From positions 540,523 to 604,522 of the forward strand of contig NZ_KV700385.1 in the NCBI RefSeq assembly GCF_001687305.1: 64,000 nucleotides of DNA, read 5' to 3'. A program made the translations under genes and the position numbers. The notes beneath the pieces were generated by a model, which saw only the letters and a program-made list of their open reading frames with translations, did no database searches and was not told the DNA's origin. Source of the stretch: Actinomyces vulturis (GTDB lineage: Bacteria > Actinomycetota > Actinomycetes > Actinomycetales > Actinomycetaceae). This document shows positions 54,745 to 64,000 of the stretch, piece by piece (the first letter of the stretch is position 1; the number at the start of each line of letters is the position of its first letter).

Positions 54745-57700
54745 TCAGCGTCCTTCCACGGTGACTGTTTCAAGAATCGTGGCACCCAAAATACGGGTGA
54801 CCACATCGACTCCTACCACGCCAGCTTCTTCAGCGTCCGGATCGTCGTCACTAATAACGTCGTCTTCCGGAGCCACCCGAGGCGCTCCATTCCATTCGTA
54901 TCCCGACGCCGTGTCGCCACTTCCAGCAACTGCGGCCGCTGCGCGGGCTGCTGCGACGGCCTGAGCCATGCGCGAACCGGGCGGCGGAGTCCATTCATCA
55001 CTATCGGAGGCGAAAGGTGCTGCAGGCGTAGCTTGTGGTGTTTGCTGTTCGGGTACGGCAGGGCTTTCCCACGAAGTAGTGGTGTTGCTGTCCCAGGTCG
55101 TAGCAGTGGGGGTCTCCCAGGTGGTTGCCGTGGACGTATCCCACGTGTTGGCGGTGGGGTTGTCCCGCGTAATGTCCGTGGGCGGCGTGAGCGATTCTGG
55201 GGCCTTATATTTGGCTTCAGGTGTGGGCTGAGCACGCAAGGAATCAGCGGAGGCAAAGGTATTACTGGGGGTAACGAATGTCGCGTCGTCAGACCACTGC
55301 GTGTCTGAAGCGGTGGAAGGTGTATCCCATCCCTGCAGTTCATCGTCATCCGGGTTATCACCTAAGGCGCTGACGCCCGAGACAAATTCAGCAGTCGGAA
55401 AGTCCTTGGGGGAATCGTCGCCGGTGTAGTCAGAGGCAGGGGAATCATCACCGGTGCGCTCAGGTGCGGAGGAACTCTGGCTGAAGGAGCCTGCGGAGGA
55501 CACAGAGGCTTGAGTTTCTGCCTGGCGAGCCTCAGCCACGAAAGAGGGTTCCCAGTCAGTAGCACTTGCTCCCCACTCATCTGATTCAGAAGCGGCAGGT
55601 GTAGAGGGGGAGGCTGGTTGCGCAGGACCAGGTGCCGAGGGGACACTACCTGGCGCAGATGCACCACGATCAGGCTGACCAGAGCGACCTTGAACAGTAG
55701 CAGCGTGTTCGGGGCTTGATGCTGATGCCGGACGTGTCTGTTGGGGAAGCGTAGGCAAGGGATGAAGGCGATGAACGGTTGCTAGAGCAGGATCATCAAA
55801 GGTCTCGTTGGAGCCCTGTGCACTGGGCACATCCGGTTCAGACGAACCGAGAGGAGCCACGGGGCCCAAGCCATCGTTACCAACCTGACTGCTCTGCACT
55901 TCCTGGGCCCGCATTACAGGTGCAGGTGGCTGAGAAGGTGTAGGCCGGGAGACTTGAGCGGGCACAGAGTGATACGCCTGATCGAGCTCAGTGTGAGCAG
56001 AGTCGGTGCGTGGCGGTACGGCAGAAGCGCCCCATCCTGAGTGCTCCTCAGGCTCGCCTGGATTCTCATCGAAGGGCTCAGGGCCGTCGGGGATCCCGGA
56101 GGTGTCTACGGCCTGGTGGCCGGGTCGATCAAAAGGGGATCCATCACTGGTAGCGCTTGCGCCTCCACCATTTCCTACGATGGGCTGAACATCAGCCTGG
56201 ATACCGAGTGCATCGTGGAGAGCACGGATCATCACGTCATGGTGACCTCCACGCTCGAATGCGTTGAGGAGTCCTTGCGAGGGGAAGATGAGCGTGAGGG
56301 TGGTGCCGTCGAAGGAGCCGGGCTGAACGTGCGGTCCCACCAAAGCCCAGGTAGCACGACGCGAACGCTTCACAGATTCAAGAACTTCTTCCCATCGTCC
56401 ACGTATCATCTCTGAGTCACCACCGCCCTTAGTAGGACGATGAGCCACGCTTGCTGCAGAATCCTCAGACAGTTCGGGAGAAGCAGTGGCGTGATCACCG
56501 GTCTGCTGAGCAGCAGGGACCTGAGGCTGTTCCGCATGCGCGCCGGTAGAAGCACTGTCGCTCTGAGAAGAAGGTTTGTTCTCTCTTTCTGACGGAGCAG
56601 CACTCTCGCCGGCGTTGGGTGCCGATGCATTGACCTGTGCTACGTGATCCACGGATATGGCAGATACGTCAGAAGATTCTGTGGCATTCTGCGCGATGCG
56701 CTGAGGCGAAGAAACCTGCGGAGGTTCAGAAGCGGGTGCGTCACCAGATGATGCGAAGCCTTGAGCCGGTTCGTTATCCCAGCTTGTAGCCACAGGTGCG
56801 GCAGGATGCTGCTGGGTGCTGCCATTAGCCGGCGCATCCCAGCCTCCATCACTTGCGGCGGGAGGTATGGCTGCGGCAACGGGGTGTACGGTTCCCTGAG
56901 CAAGCGCAGGGCCTTGGGCAGTAGCACCTTGCACCGAGGATGAATGAGGCGTGCGGGAGAGGCCTTCCTTGTGGTCGCGCTCCGCGCGACTCTTTGCACT
57001 GGCTGCCGCGGCGGCAGCCGCGGCAGCTTCACGGGCATTTCCAGCCGATGGGGCGGCGGCCCCACTTGCCGCTTGAGCCATTGAACTCTGAGTAGCCATT
57101 GAGCCCTGATGGGCGGAGGGGGCTGTCTGCGCTGGTGTGGATGAGGATGCTGGTACTACACCCGCAGCGTCGACAGGAACGAGCAGGCGAGCCATGAGAA
57201 GTTCGAGTTGGAGGCGCGGTGAGGTCGCGCCAACCATCTGTCCCAGGGCCTGAGCGGTCATGTCTGCACTGTGGGACAAGGCGCGCGGCCCCATGGACTG
57301 TGCCTGGACCTGCATACGGGAGAGTTGATCATCAGGTAGGGATCCCAAGGCGGCAGCGGCGCGGTCACCAGCCAGGGCGATGACCAGCAGATCGCGTAAA
57401 CGCTGGAGAACGTCTTCAACGAATCGGCGGGGATCATGACCGGAGGAGATGACGCGCTCGATCACAGCAAATGCGGCGGCTCCGTCACGGGCAGCGATGG
57501 CATCCACGCAAGAGTCAAGAAGGGCAGTATCGGTGTACCCCAAAAGGGCAACGGCACTGTGATAATCAACGCGAGCATCAGCGGCACCACCGATGAGTTG
57601 ATCCATCACGCTGAGGGTGTCGCGCACGGATCCGCCACCGGCGCGCACCACCATAGGAAAGACTCCTGGCCCTACCTCCACGTTCTCTTGAGCACACAGA

Positions 57701-58269
57701 TGCTCAAGGTATCCCTCGAGAACATCGGGAGGAACGAGACGGAAAGGATAGTGGTGAGTACGGGAACGGATGGTACCGATCACCTTTTCAGGCTCGGTAG
57801 TGGCGAAGACGAACTTCACATGCGCTGGGGGTTCCTCAACGAGTTTAAGCAGGGCATTAAAGCCTTGCGGGGTGACCATGTGAGCTTCATCGAGAATAAA
57901 AATTTTGTAGCGGTCACGGACCGGAGCGAATGCTGCGCGCTCACGCAGATCGCGGGCATCGTCAACGCCGTTGTGACTGGCGGCGTCAATTTCAACCACA
58001 TCGAGACTACCGGGGCCGCCGGTAGCAAGGTCCACGCAAGAGGGGCAGGTTCCGCAGGGAGTATCCGTTGGGCCCTGTTCACAGTTGAGGCAACGAGCCA
58101 AGATACGCGCTGAGGTGGTTTTACCGCAGCCACGAGGCCCAGAAAAAAGGTAGGCGTGCGTGACTCGGTCACCACGCAGTGCTGCCATGAGCGGCGTGAT
58201 GACGTGGTCTTGTCCGATCACGTCCTGGAAGGTGTCTGGGCGGTAGCGGCGGTACAGGGCAGTAGTCAC
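54745..58269 (-). CDS. dnaX: DNA polymerase III subunit gamma/tau with very long disordered tail
   Basis: 1174 residues from GTG at 58269; TACAGT 7 bases upstream may be a leaderless -10. The AAA+ module (about 1-370) has Walker [10 protein letters not shown] (44-52), zinc cysteines C63, C72, C75 and C78, and Walker B FILDEAHM. After it a Ser/Ala/Pro/Gln/Glu-rich region runs for ~700 residues, broken by one folded tau-like part near 610-700 ([24 protein letters not shown]). The tail carries repeated Trp motifs ([13 protein letters not shown]). It loads the sliding clamp and organises the replisome. Most relatives have 600-900 residues. Confidence 0.93.
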   Translation of the reverse strand: MTTALYRRYRPDTFQDVIGQDHVITPLMAALRGDRVTHAYLFSGPRGCGKTTSARILARCLNCEQGPTDTPCGTCPSCVDLATGGPGSLDVVEIDAASHNGVDDARDLRERAAFAPVRDRYKIFILDEAHMVTPQGFNALLKLVEEPPAHVKFVFATTEPEKVIGTIRSRTHHYPFRLVPPDVLEGYLEHLCAQENVEVGPGVFPMVVRAGGGSVRDTLSVMDQLIGGAADARVDYHSAVALLGYTDTALLDSCVDAIAARDGAAAFAVIERVISSGHDPRRFVEDVLQRLRDLLVIALAGDRAAAALGSLPDDQLSRMQVQAQSMGPRALSHSADMTAQALGQMVGATSPRLQLELLMARLLVPVDAAGVVPASSSTPAQTAPSAHQGSMATQSSMAQAASGAAAPSAGNAREAAAAAAAAASAKSRAERDHKEGLSRTPHSSSVQGATAQGPALAQGTVHPVAAAIPPAASDGGWDAPANGSTQQHPAAPVATSWDNEPAQGFASSGDAPASEPPQVSSPQRIAQNATESSDVSAISVDHVAQVNASAPNAGESAAPSERENKPSSQSDSASTGAHAEQPQVPAAQQTGDHATASPELSEDSAASVAHRPTKGGGDSEMIRGRWEEVLESVKRSRRATWALVGPHVQPGSFDGTTLTLIFPSQGLLNAFERGGHHDVMIRALHDALGIQADVQPIVGNGGGASATSDGSPFDRPGHQAVDTSGIPDGPEPFDENPGEPEEHSGWGASAVPPRTDSAHTELDQAYHSVPAQVSRPTPSQPPAPVMRAQEVQSSQVGNDGLGPVAPLGSSEPDVPSAQGSNETFDDPALATVHRLHPLPTLPQQTRPASASSPEHAATVQGRSGQPDRGASAPGSVPSAPGPAQPASPSTPAASESDEWGASATDWEPSFVAEARQAETQASVSSAGSFSQSSSAPERTGDDSPASDYTGDDSPKDFPTAEFVSGVSALGDNPDDDELQGWDTPSTASDTQWSDDATFVTPSNTFASADSLRAQPTPEAKYKAPESLTPPTDITRDNPTANTWDTSTATTWETPTATTWDSNTTTSWESPAVPEQQTPQATPAAPFASDSDEWTPPPGSRMAQAVAAARAAAAVAGSGDTASGYEWNGAPRVAPEDDVISDDDPDAEEAGVVGVDVVTRILGATILETVTVEGR

Positions 58270-58370
58270 GGTTCACACTGTACCGGGGCCTACCGACTTG
58301 GGGAGGGCGGGTCGGGGCAACTTCATTGATGACTCAATGGGAAAGTCGACAATCACACGCTAGGCAAAGT

Positions 58371-58463
58371 AAGACCCCCCGTGTACCCGACAGAGCCTTC
58401 TTACCCTTGCTACCTTCCGGTCCTGGGGGATTCGCAGGATGCCGCCACACGGGGGGCTGGGTT
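58371..58463 (-). ncRNA. ffs: Small signal recognition particle RNA (4.5S type)
   Basis: On the minus strand CCCCCCGTGT and ACACGGGGGG close a long hairpin. Its apical part reads CAGGACCGGAAGGTAGCA, the universal SRP RNA tetraloop and asymmetric-loop motif. The position just upstream of dnaX is typical in actinobacteria. Ends are set by pairing and may be off by several bases. Confidence 0.9.
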
Positions 58464-58774
58464 CAGCATACCGAAAAGGTGGCGAAAGCAAAAAGGCGCT
58501 GTTTTCATTTCTCCCCTCGCGAGCAGATTTTCTCCTGATATTTCGACGCCGCACCGTCAGTTACTCACTCTTCATCCCTACCGTCTTGCTTGCCTCCATG
58601 GCTTCCTTATGAGGCCTTAGCATCCAGGTTGACAGGTGACTTGTCGTGTTAAGTTGGCCGACCGAAGGTTGTGAGTGACACATTGCATTAAGGCAAAGAG
58701 GGATTCAAAGTAGCGCTTTACCCATATTTTCCTATATCGTTCTATTTCGTTGCGCATATGATGCTGCAATCCCA
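58464..58774. other. Intergenic region between SRP RNA and tRNA-Ser
   Basis: No gene seen. It must hold the SRP RNA promoter (minus) and the tRNA-Ser promoter (plus). TATGAT at 58757-58762 is a good -10 about 12 bases before the tRNA. No clear -35 was found. Confidence 0.5.
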
Positions 58775-58862
58775 GGAGGATTCGCCTAGTGGCCTATGGC
58801 GCACGCTTGGAAAGCGTGTTGGGTGCAAGCCCTCGGGGGTTCGAATCCCCCATCCTCCGCCA
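58775..58862 (+). tRNA. tRNA-Ser (GGA)
   Basis: 88 bases with encoded CCA. The acceptor stem GGAGGAT pairs with ATCCTCC. The anticodon arm CACGC-TTGGAAA-GCGTG gives anticodon GGA. A long variable arm (GCAAGCCCTCGG region) is typical of class II tRNA-Ser. Confidence 0.96.
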
Positions 58863-58868
58863 TCAAAG

Positions 58869-58907
58869 ATTCCCGTAATCACTTTCCCTAGTGATTGCGG
58901 GATTTTT
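58869..58907 (+). terminator. tRNA-Ser terminator
   Basis: A 13-14-bp stem (TCCCGTAATCACT with AGTGATTGCGGGA, including one G-U pair) and a 6-base loop, followed by TTTTTCT. Confidence 0.85.
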
Positions 58908-58978
58908 CTATAAGTTTGTAACCGCTGACTTACTCAACGCACATCCTTTCTCAAGCAGCAAGCACTAATCTGTTACGT

Positions 58979-59566
58979 ATGAAGCCACTTATCACTGCCA
59001 CAAAAATCATCGACATTGCACAAGGAAGCGGCTTATCACTACAACGTTGCGACAAAGACAATGCAAACCTATACATTTGGGCATCTCAAGATGACACCGC
59101 TCTCTACATCGGCAAAGCAAACTCACCCAAACGAATTGAAGATGAAGAAAGGTGGTCAAAAGAGGACTACGATAACAACGTTTACAGCACCATCGTCACC
59201 CTTCTTGGAGTAAATAAAGCAAAAATTATTCCACTTCGATACGATCCCTCAACATCAGACTTCTCACCAATTTTTGATTGCATAAAGAGGGAAGGCTGGC
59301 ACGGAAGTTACTTCGAAAGACTCACCGAGTTTCTCGAAACTAGTATTCCCACCGTGGAAGAAGTGGAAAAAATTCTCATTCGAATTGTTCTGCGCTGTGG
59401 CTGCCTCATCGGTAATTCCCAGTTCGCCTCACAATGGGAGGGACCGCTCGGAAGATTTTCTGACACATTCGCTATTTTGGCAGTTGATCAAGCAGGAATC
59501 CTCCAATCAACTGATGAGATTACAGAAGATCTTCCCAACGAAATTCCACCAAAATTAGTTAAGTGA
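58979..59566 (+). CDS. GIY-YIG-like protein beside tRNA-Ser
   Basis: 195 residues. NLYIWASQDDTALYIGKANSPKRIEDE resembles the GIY...YIG pair of GIY-YIG nucleases, with Gly-Lys and the conserved Arg after YIG. A candidate catalytic Glu lies further on (FERLTEFLE). The rest is alpha-helical and unrecognised. The gene is clearly AT-richer than its neighbours and stands alone after a tRNA, which suggests acquisition by transfer. TAATCT 7 bases before the ATG could be a leaderless -10. Nuclease activity is inferred from the short motif only. Confidence 0.55.
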   Translation: MKPLITATKIIDIAQGSGLSLQRCDKDNANLYIWASQDDTALYIGKANSPKRIEDEERWSKEDYDNNVYSTIVTLLGVNKAKIIPLRYDPSTSDFSPIFDCIKREGWHGSYFERLTEFLETSIPTVEEVEKILIRIVLRCGCLIGNSQFASQWEGPLGRFSDTFAILAVDQAGILQSTDEITEDLPNEIPPKLVK

Positions 59567-60120
59567 ATAAAATTCACACAAAACATTAACAACAAACATA
59601 AATTCCAATATATAAGAGCATGCTAATAGTAGTAATATTTAATAATTTCGGTAAACTTCCTGAAAACTGTTCATTTATCGATTTTTAACACGGAGACACA
59701 ACACCCAAATTCTTAGAATGCTCTTTTTCATCACAAATAACACTGCCCGCCTCATTCATCACAAGGGATACTTCACCGATACAGGGAAGTAACGGCGAAG
59801 TTTTGATCTCCTTGCGCAAGGACCAATAGGAAGTCCGATGCAAATTAGTTCATCTATGACGTGTAGGTAAATCGCAACATCGCAATACACCTTTGCGCCC
59901 CAGGGTGAGACAAACTAATTCTATGATGAAATTTTTATACTTTCTTCTCGAAAATAGTCTGAACTCAGAAAATTTTTATATCAAACGCACAGCAATTGTC
60001 ACTGATGAAATCTAATCGCCCACGAATGCTTTTTCTTCTCATTATTATGCGCGCACTGCACTCATACTCATGACGATTTCAGCAAAGGATTCAAACAAGT
60101 AATCAATCACAGATAGTGCA
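59567..60120. other. AT-rich intergenic stretch without recognisable gene
   Basis: About 550 bases, notably AT-rich in its first part. Only short open frames occur, none with a convincing start or family. No integrase remnant, and no repeat of the tRNA-Ser 3' end marking an attachment site, was found. It may be decayed DNA from the same transfer as the GIY-YIG-like gene. Confidence 0.4.
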
Positions 60121-60155
60121 GTGATCGGCACGAAAAGTGCCGATCACGCTAGGCT
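60121..60155 (+). promoter_or_regulatory. Palindromic operator and leaderless -10 before the LytR_C gene
   Basis: GTGATCGGCAC, five bases, then its exact complement (60121-60147) covers the -35/spacer region of a promoter. Its -10, TAGGCT (60150-60155), ends 6 bases before the GTG start. The palindrome is a plausible repressor site. Confidence 0.5.
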
Positions 60156-60161
60156 TGCACC

Positions 60162-60803
60162 GTGAGTACTCCAGTGGATCCGCGTACCGAGTATCGGTTG
60201 CGCCTTCAGCGTCGCCAGACCACCATCATCAGTTCCATCCTGGCTGCCATGGTGGTCCTTACGGTGATCGGTTTAGCAGTATGGACCACCATGCTTCCGC
60301 TGCCAGATCCTGGATTCTCACGTAATGAACCAGAATCGCTTCTAGCCCCTCAACCATGCGTGGCTGAAGACGCCAAGACCGTTCAACTCTCAACAGTCCC
60401 CATCAATGTCTATAACGGCACTGATATCTCTGGTCTGGCAGGAACAGTTAAGGCAAGTTTGGAAACGGCTGGCTTGACGGTCAATGACACAGCTAACTGG
60501 CCTGGCGGCCACTTCGATGGCTCAGCCATCATCACCGCTGGTTTAGCTGGCATCAATTCTGCTTACACCCTAGCTCAGGCATTTACGACTCCTGCGATCG
60601 TTCAATATGATCCGAACCTTGCTCCTGATGACGGAACAGTCTCGGTGGTGCTCGGCTACGAATATGACCAAACTATTAAGCCTCCCGCACAAATCGCTGA
60701 GATCAAGGCGGATCAACCTTTGGCCTCACCTCAAAACTGTGTAGCAGCCACTGCACCCGTTGAATCATCTACCGATGGTGCTACTCCAGCCCCAGAAGGC
60801 TGA
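60162..60803 (+). CDS. LytR_C-domain membrane protein
   Basis: 213 residues. A basic N-terminus is followed by one membrane anchor (SILAAMVVLTVIGLAVWTTML) and an external LytR_C domain with INVYNGTDISGLAGTVKASLETAGLTV. LytR_C domains occur at the end of LytR-CpsA-Psr ligases and alone in envelope proteins; here it stands alone. An Ala/Pro/Ser-rich tail closes the protein. A role in cell-wall glycopolymer biology is inferred from the domain only. No ribosome site, likely leaderless. Confidence 0.82.
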   Translation: MSTPVDPRTEYRLRLQRRQTTIISSILAAMVVLTVIGLAVWTTMLPLPDPGFSRNEPESLLAPQPCVAEDAKTVQLSTVPINVYNGTDISGLAGTVKASLETAGLTVNDTANWPGGHFDGSAIITAGLAGINSAYTLAQAFTTPAIVQYDPNLAPDDGTVSVVLGYEYDQTIKPPAQIAEIKADQPLASPQNCVAATAPVESSTDGATPAPEG

Positions 60804-60816
60804 TTCTCCAGATTGT

Positions 60817-60860
60817 CCGTGGGGGCCGCTCGCTAAGGCGAGCGGCCCCCACGGTTTTTC
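60817..60860 (+). terminator. Terminator of the LytR_C gene
   Basis: A 17-bp perfect stem (CCGTGGGGGCCGCTCGC) with loop TAAG, followed by TTTTTC. Confidence 0.92.
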
Positions 60861-60891
60861 CAGGTTCATCGTGAACCCGTCACCTACTAAC

Positions 60892-62469
60892 TCAGCACTC
60901 CACCACGTTCACAGCCAAGCCGCCTCGTGAGGTTTCCTTGTATTTGGCGAGCATGTCTTCACCGGTCTGACGCATAGTTTCAATGACCTGATCCAGGCTG
61001 ACAGCATGACGGCCTTCACCCCACAAAGCCATACGTGCAGCGTTAATGGCCTTAACGGCGGCCACAGCGTTGCGCTCAATACACGGAATCTGCACAAGAC
61101 CACCCACAGGATCGCAAGTCAGGCCAAGGTTGTGCTCCATAGCAATTTCGGCAGCATTCTCCACCTGAGCGGGACTACCACCAAGCGCTTCAGCAAGGCC
61201 TGCTGCAGCCATAGAAGAAGCGCTACCCACTTCGCCCTGGCACCCTACTTCAGCACCAGCAATGGAGGCATTGGTCTTGATGAGTGAACCCACAGCGGTC
61301 GCCGCCAAAAGGAAACGGTGTGCTCCTTCTTCGTTGGCACCAGGAATAAAGCGCTCATAATAGGCCAGTACGGCCGGCACGATTCCTGCTGCGCCGTTAG
61401 TGGGTGCGGTCACCACACGATGTCCGGCAGCATTTTCTTCATTAACTGCCAGCGCAAAAAGGTCAACCCAGTCCATGCCGCGAAGAGGATCAGCCATAGT
61501 AAAGGAAGAAGCGGGGCCGGTTCCCAGTGCGCGCAGGCGGTCATGAAGAGCTTTAGCGCGGCGCTGGACGCCTAAACCTCCAGGAAGAGTACCTTCAGTA
61601 GTGCAGCCAGCTTCAATGCACGAACTCATGGTGCCACGAAGCAAGTCGAGGTAATCCACGACTTCCTCTTCAGTACGAGCACTCACTTCGTTGGCCATAA
61701 CCACGTCACTGATGCGCAGTCCTGTGCGTTCACAGGTTTTGAGAAGTTCTGCACCAGTGGAGAAGGGGAAGGGTGCTTGAGTGGCGTGTGCTGCTGCAGC
61801 AGCAGTGGTGGCCAGTGCTCGGATAGATGCGGTGCCATCTTCGCCAACATCTTCCATGACGAATCCCCCACCTACGGAGTAGTAGGAGCGGCGTAGCACG
61901 TCATTGCCGCATTCATCGAGTGCTGCCAGGGTCATGCCGTTGACGTGGTAGGGCAGGATTTTTCCGGGCAGGAAGATGATGTCTCGTGAGGGGAGGAAGT
62001 TAATGTCCCCTAGGTCGGGAATGGTGAGTTGGGCGTTGGCTTCTACCTCCTCCATGAGGTTCTGACACACCTCGGTAGGCACAGTTTCTGGCTGGTAGCC
62101 GGCCAAGCCCATGATGACGGCGCGGTCGGTAGCGTGACCGCGGCCGGTTGCGCCCAGTGAGCCATACAGTTCGATGATGATCCGTGCCACAGTAGGAACA
62201 TCTTCGCCGCGGGCTTCAATGTTACCCAGGCGGCGCACAATGGCTCCACCAAAGGCCATACCTGCTCGCATGGGGCCCACGGTGTGGGAGGATGAAGGGC
62301 CAATGCCGATCCGCATGAGGTCGAAAACACTGAGCGGTCGGGGAGCTTCTTCCGGCGTGATTTCACCGGCCACAAGTGCTGCAGGGCTCGCTCCTTCACG
62401 AACCTGAGTCATAGCGATAGTCTCGTCGTTGAGTTCTGCCGGGTCAGTCAAAGGTACGGATGAAGTCAT
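60892..62469 (-). CDS. sdaA: L-serine dehydratase, single-chain iron-sulfur type
   Basis: 525 residues. The beta-like N-terminal domain has [25 protein letters not shown], and the alpha-like part has [47 protein letters not shown] and [23 protein letters not shown] with cluster-binding cysteines. It deaminates serine to pyruvate and ammonia using a 4Fe-4S cluster. It is the fused alpha/beta form, as in most actinobacteria. CATGAT 6 bases before the ATG may be a leaderless -10. Confidence 0.94.
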   Translation of the reverse strand: MTSSVPLTDPAELNDETIAMTQVREGASPAALVAGEITPEEAPRPLSVFDLMRIGIGPSSSHTVGPMRAGMAFGGAIVRRLGNIEARGEDVPTVARIIIELYGSLGATGRGHATDRAVIMGLAGYQPETVPTEVCQNLMEEVEANAQLTIPDLGDINFLPSRDIIFLPGKILPYHVNGMTLAALDECGNDVLRRSYYSVGGGFVMEDVGEDGTASIRALATTAAAAAHATQAPFPFSTGAELLKTCERTGLRISDVVMANEVSARTEEEVVDYLDLLRGTMSSCIEAGCTTEGTLPGGLGVQRRAKALHDRLRALGTGPASSFTMADPLRGMDWVDLFALAVNEENAAGHRVVTAPTNGAAGIVPAVLAYYERFIPGANEEGAHRFLLAATAVGSLIKTNASIAGAEVGCQGEVGSASSMAAAGLAEALGGSPAQVENAAEIAMEHNLGLTCDPVGGLVQIPCIERNAVAAVKAINAARMALWGEGRHAVSLDQVIETMRQTGEDMLAKYKETSRGGLAVNVVEC

Positions 62470-62511
62470 GAATCCATCATGCCTGATTTTGTTTTCTTCT
62501 GCCGACGCCGT

Positions 62512-64000
62512 TCAGTTTCCTTTCAGCCACCAGGCGCCATAGGGACGAATTCGGTAATTTCCGTCCACTCCAGGCTCGTGGGATTCGCCGCTAAGTAGAT
62601 CGATCACCCAGATGCCTTGATGATCGCTGCTGGCGCACTCGTGATGGACGCCAAGTTCCGCTAGTCGCCATGCAGGAATGGCGGCTTCGCGGTTGGAAAC
62701 GTTATAGATCTCGATGAGTGATTCTGTGTGGGAAGTACGTACCACGATGAGGATGGCCGGGTCCTCAGTTTCTTCAACGCTGGTGGGCCAACGTCCGTCA
62801 AGGATAGGAAGTGATGCGCGGGTGCGAGCTAGTCGAGCTAGGTCCGCGTAAACGCGTCCTGGAACTTGTTCGATATTCCCCAGTTGAGCGATGCGCTCCG
62901 CATCAAGGACGGGACGACCAGCCCACCGATTGTCGGCTCGATGCGCTGGATCATCATGCCAGGAAGAATCATTGGCTTGTCCAAGTTCATCTCCGCTCCA
63001 AATCACGGGAATCCCTCCCCAGCCGTAGATCATCGCGTTGGCGAGGAACAGTGCACGGAGGCGTTCTTCCATGGTGATGCCTGTGCTCATGGCGGCAAGG
63101 CGAACTTCCTCGTTGATACCGGCCATTTCGGGAGGGTTAGTGGCGAGGATGGCGGCGCGCTCGTCGGGATCTTGTCCACATTTCCACCCGGTGAGTTCGC
63201 TGTATCGGGAGGCTGCGGCCAGATGGTGTTCCTCGGCGTCGGTTAACCCGATAAGTGCGGCGGCGGTCCCACTAATGCGGGAGTCGTTGGTGACCGGATT
63301 ATGTTGGAAGATCAGGCCGCGAGCGCGAGAGGTGGGGTAGGCCCCTGAGTAGTAGTCGGAGAGGAATTCGCGATGAGCGGGGCCGGATAAACCCACTGCG
63401 GCGGCGTGGGAATCGTCGATAGCCCATCCAATGTCATCGTGGCAGCGGATGTAGGTAATCCACGTGCTTCCTAGTGGGGTTGGCGGGAGGTCACGTAATA
63501 CATGGGCGGCAAGACGTACGTCAGCACTGGCGAGCATGGACCAGATCTGGACCATGAGGGTGTTGTGGTAGGCGATGTGGGAGAGTTTGCCTTCGTTCGC
63601 GCCGGTTCCCAGGTAGTGGACCAGTTCTTTGGGCCCCACGATGGCTTCGGCTTTGAGGGCTAGTGCGGGACAGGCAATAGAGGTTAGTGCTCGCAATACT
63701 CGGGTAATCGCATGGACTTCAGGCTGGTTCTGGCAAGTGGTTCCTAGTCGTTTACCCATGAAAGCAATGGCATCGAGGCGCAACACATCCACACCGAGGT
63801 TAGCCAAACGGAAAATAATGGCGACGTATTCGCGCATGACGGCGGGATTAGACCAGTTCACATCCCATTGGAAGGAGTTGAAGGTTGTCCAGACCCAACT
63901 CTGGCATTCGTCTACCCAGGTGAAGTTGCCAGGAGCAAAATCAGGGAAAACTTCCGGCAAGGTTTCCTCGAAAGCATCAGGCATGGTGCGATCAGGGTAG
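62512..64000 (-). CDS. Amylosucrase-like GH13 enzyme, N-terminus beyond window
   Basis: The frame continues upstream of the Met at 63984 (YPDRT precedes it, as in amylosucrase) and leaves the window, so the start is missing. Visible: PDAFEETLPEVFPDFAPGNF, WSNPAVMREYVAIIF, the nucleophile Asp in VDVLRLDAIAF, the acid/base Glu in ALKAEAIVGP, the third Asp in IRCHDDIGWAI, and a C-terminal beta domain. Amylosucrases transfer glucose from sucrose to alpha-glucan, while relatives hydrolyse or isomerise sucrose. The reading favours GH13 subfamily 4, without fixing the activity. Confidence 0.85.
   Translation of the reverse strand, partial: YPDRTMPDAFEETLPEVFPDFAPGNFTWVDECQSWVWTTFNSFQWDVNWSNPAVMREYVAIIFRLANLGVDVLRLDAIAFMGKRLGTTCQNQPEVHAITRVLRALTSIACPALALKAEAIVGPKELVHYLGTGANEGKLSHIAYHNTLMVQIWSMLASADVRLAAHVLRDLPPTPLGSTWITYIRCHDDIGWAIDDSHAAAVGLSGPAHREFLSDYYSGAYPTSRARGLIFQHNPVTNDSRISGTAAALIGLTDAEEHHLAAASRYSELTGWKCGQDPDERAAILATNPPEMAGINEEVRLAAMSTGITMEERLRALFLANAMIYGWGGIPVIWSGDELGQANDSSWHDDPAHRADNRWAGRPVLDAERIAQLGNIEQVPGRVYADLARLARTRASLPILDGRWPTSVEETEDPAILIVVRTSHTESLIEIYNVSNREAAIPAWRLAELGVHHECASSDHQGIWVIDLLSGESHEPGVDGNYRIRPYGAWWLKGN

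Noticed and set aside
54745-58269. Programmed frameshift producing a short gamma form of DnaX
   Set aside because: No A-rich slippery sequence followed by a stem-loop was recognised near the end of the AAA+ part.
58775-60120. Integrated element with attachment repeats at tRNA-Ser
   Set aside because: No integrase gene and no repeat of the tRNA 3' end were found downstream within the window. It is kept only as a low-level candidate.

Overview
The window comes from a moderate-GC actinobacterium. Support: an HspR-controlled dnaK-grpE-dnaJ-hspR operon with the HAIR operator, a WhiB-family regulator, an actinobacterial Crp, a Tad-like cluster of the mycobacterial Rv3654c-Rv3660c type, the MurT/GatD lipid II amidation pair, and a coproporphyrin-dependent haem pathway. 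Gene content and order recall the Rv3649-Rv3721c stretch of Mycobacterium tuberculosis in several blocks, but base composition and the class III ribonucleotide reductase fit a facultatively anaerobic member of Actinomycetales better than a mycobacterium. Species cannot be named from sequence reading alone. Protein families were recognised by eye and no database search was run.

Layout. (1) 1-5520: a truncated membrane protein and a DUF4282 protein, then the dnaK-grpE-dnaJ-hspR operon (minus strand) behind a perfect HAIR operator. (2) 5600-11700: two tandem FUSC-family membrane proteins, a small HTH regulator next to a membrane-protein gene broken by an in-frame TGA, and an extended SDR reductase. 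(3) 11861-17340: anaerobic ribonucleotide reductase nrdD-nrdG with two NrdR-box-like sites, divergent from a DUF1998 helicase. (4) 17415-24424: Tad-like secretion/pilus cluster (minus) with a fused TadB/TadC protein, a HAD phosphatase and a degenerate Fic-fold protein. (5) 24523-32160: two related multi-pass proteins, crp, a 52-residue DUF4177-like protein, whiB, a bifunctional penicillin-binding protein, a phosphoesterase and tRNA-Pro(CGG). (6) 32366-39337: murT-gatD, feoA-feoB behind a DtxR/IdeR-like box, an Nfu-type scaffold, a Nudix hydrolase and a Tat-exported protein of unknown role. (7) 39443-50844: all nine enzymes from glutamyl-tRNA to haem b, with coproporphyrinogen oxidase fused to porphobilinogen deaminase. 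(8) 50997-58463: thioredoxin, asd, lysC, recR, a very long dnaX, and the small SRP RNA. (9) 58775-64000: tRNA-Ser(GGA), an AT-rich stretch with a GIY-YIG-like gene, a LytR_C protein, L-serine dehydratase and a right-truncated amylosucrase-like gene.

Iron and haem are the common thread of the right half: ferrous iron import (FeoAB), Fe-S assembly (Nfu), and a full haem pathway sit within about 16 kb. No insertion sequence, prophage or CRISPR array was seen. The most unusual items are the CgoX-HemC fusion, a possible 58-residue ORF coupled to hemL, the in-frame TGA in the 10086-10553 gene, a recurring leaderless-promoter layout, and the GIY-YIG-like gene beside tRNA-Ser.
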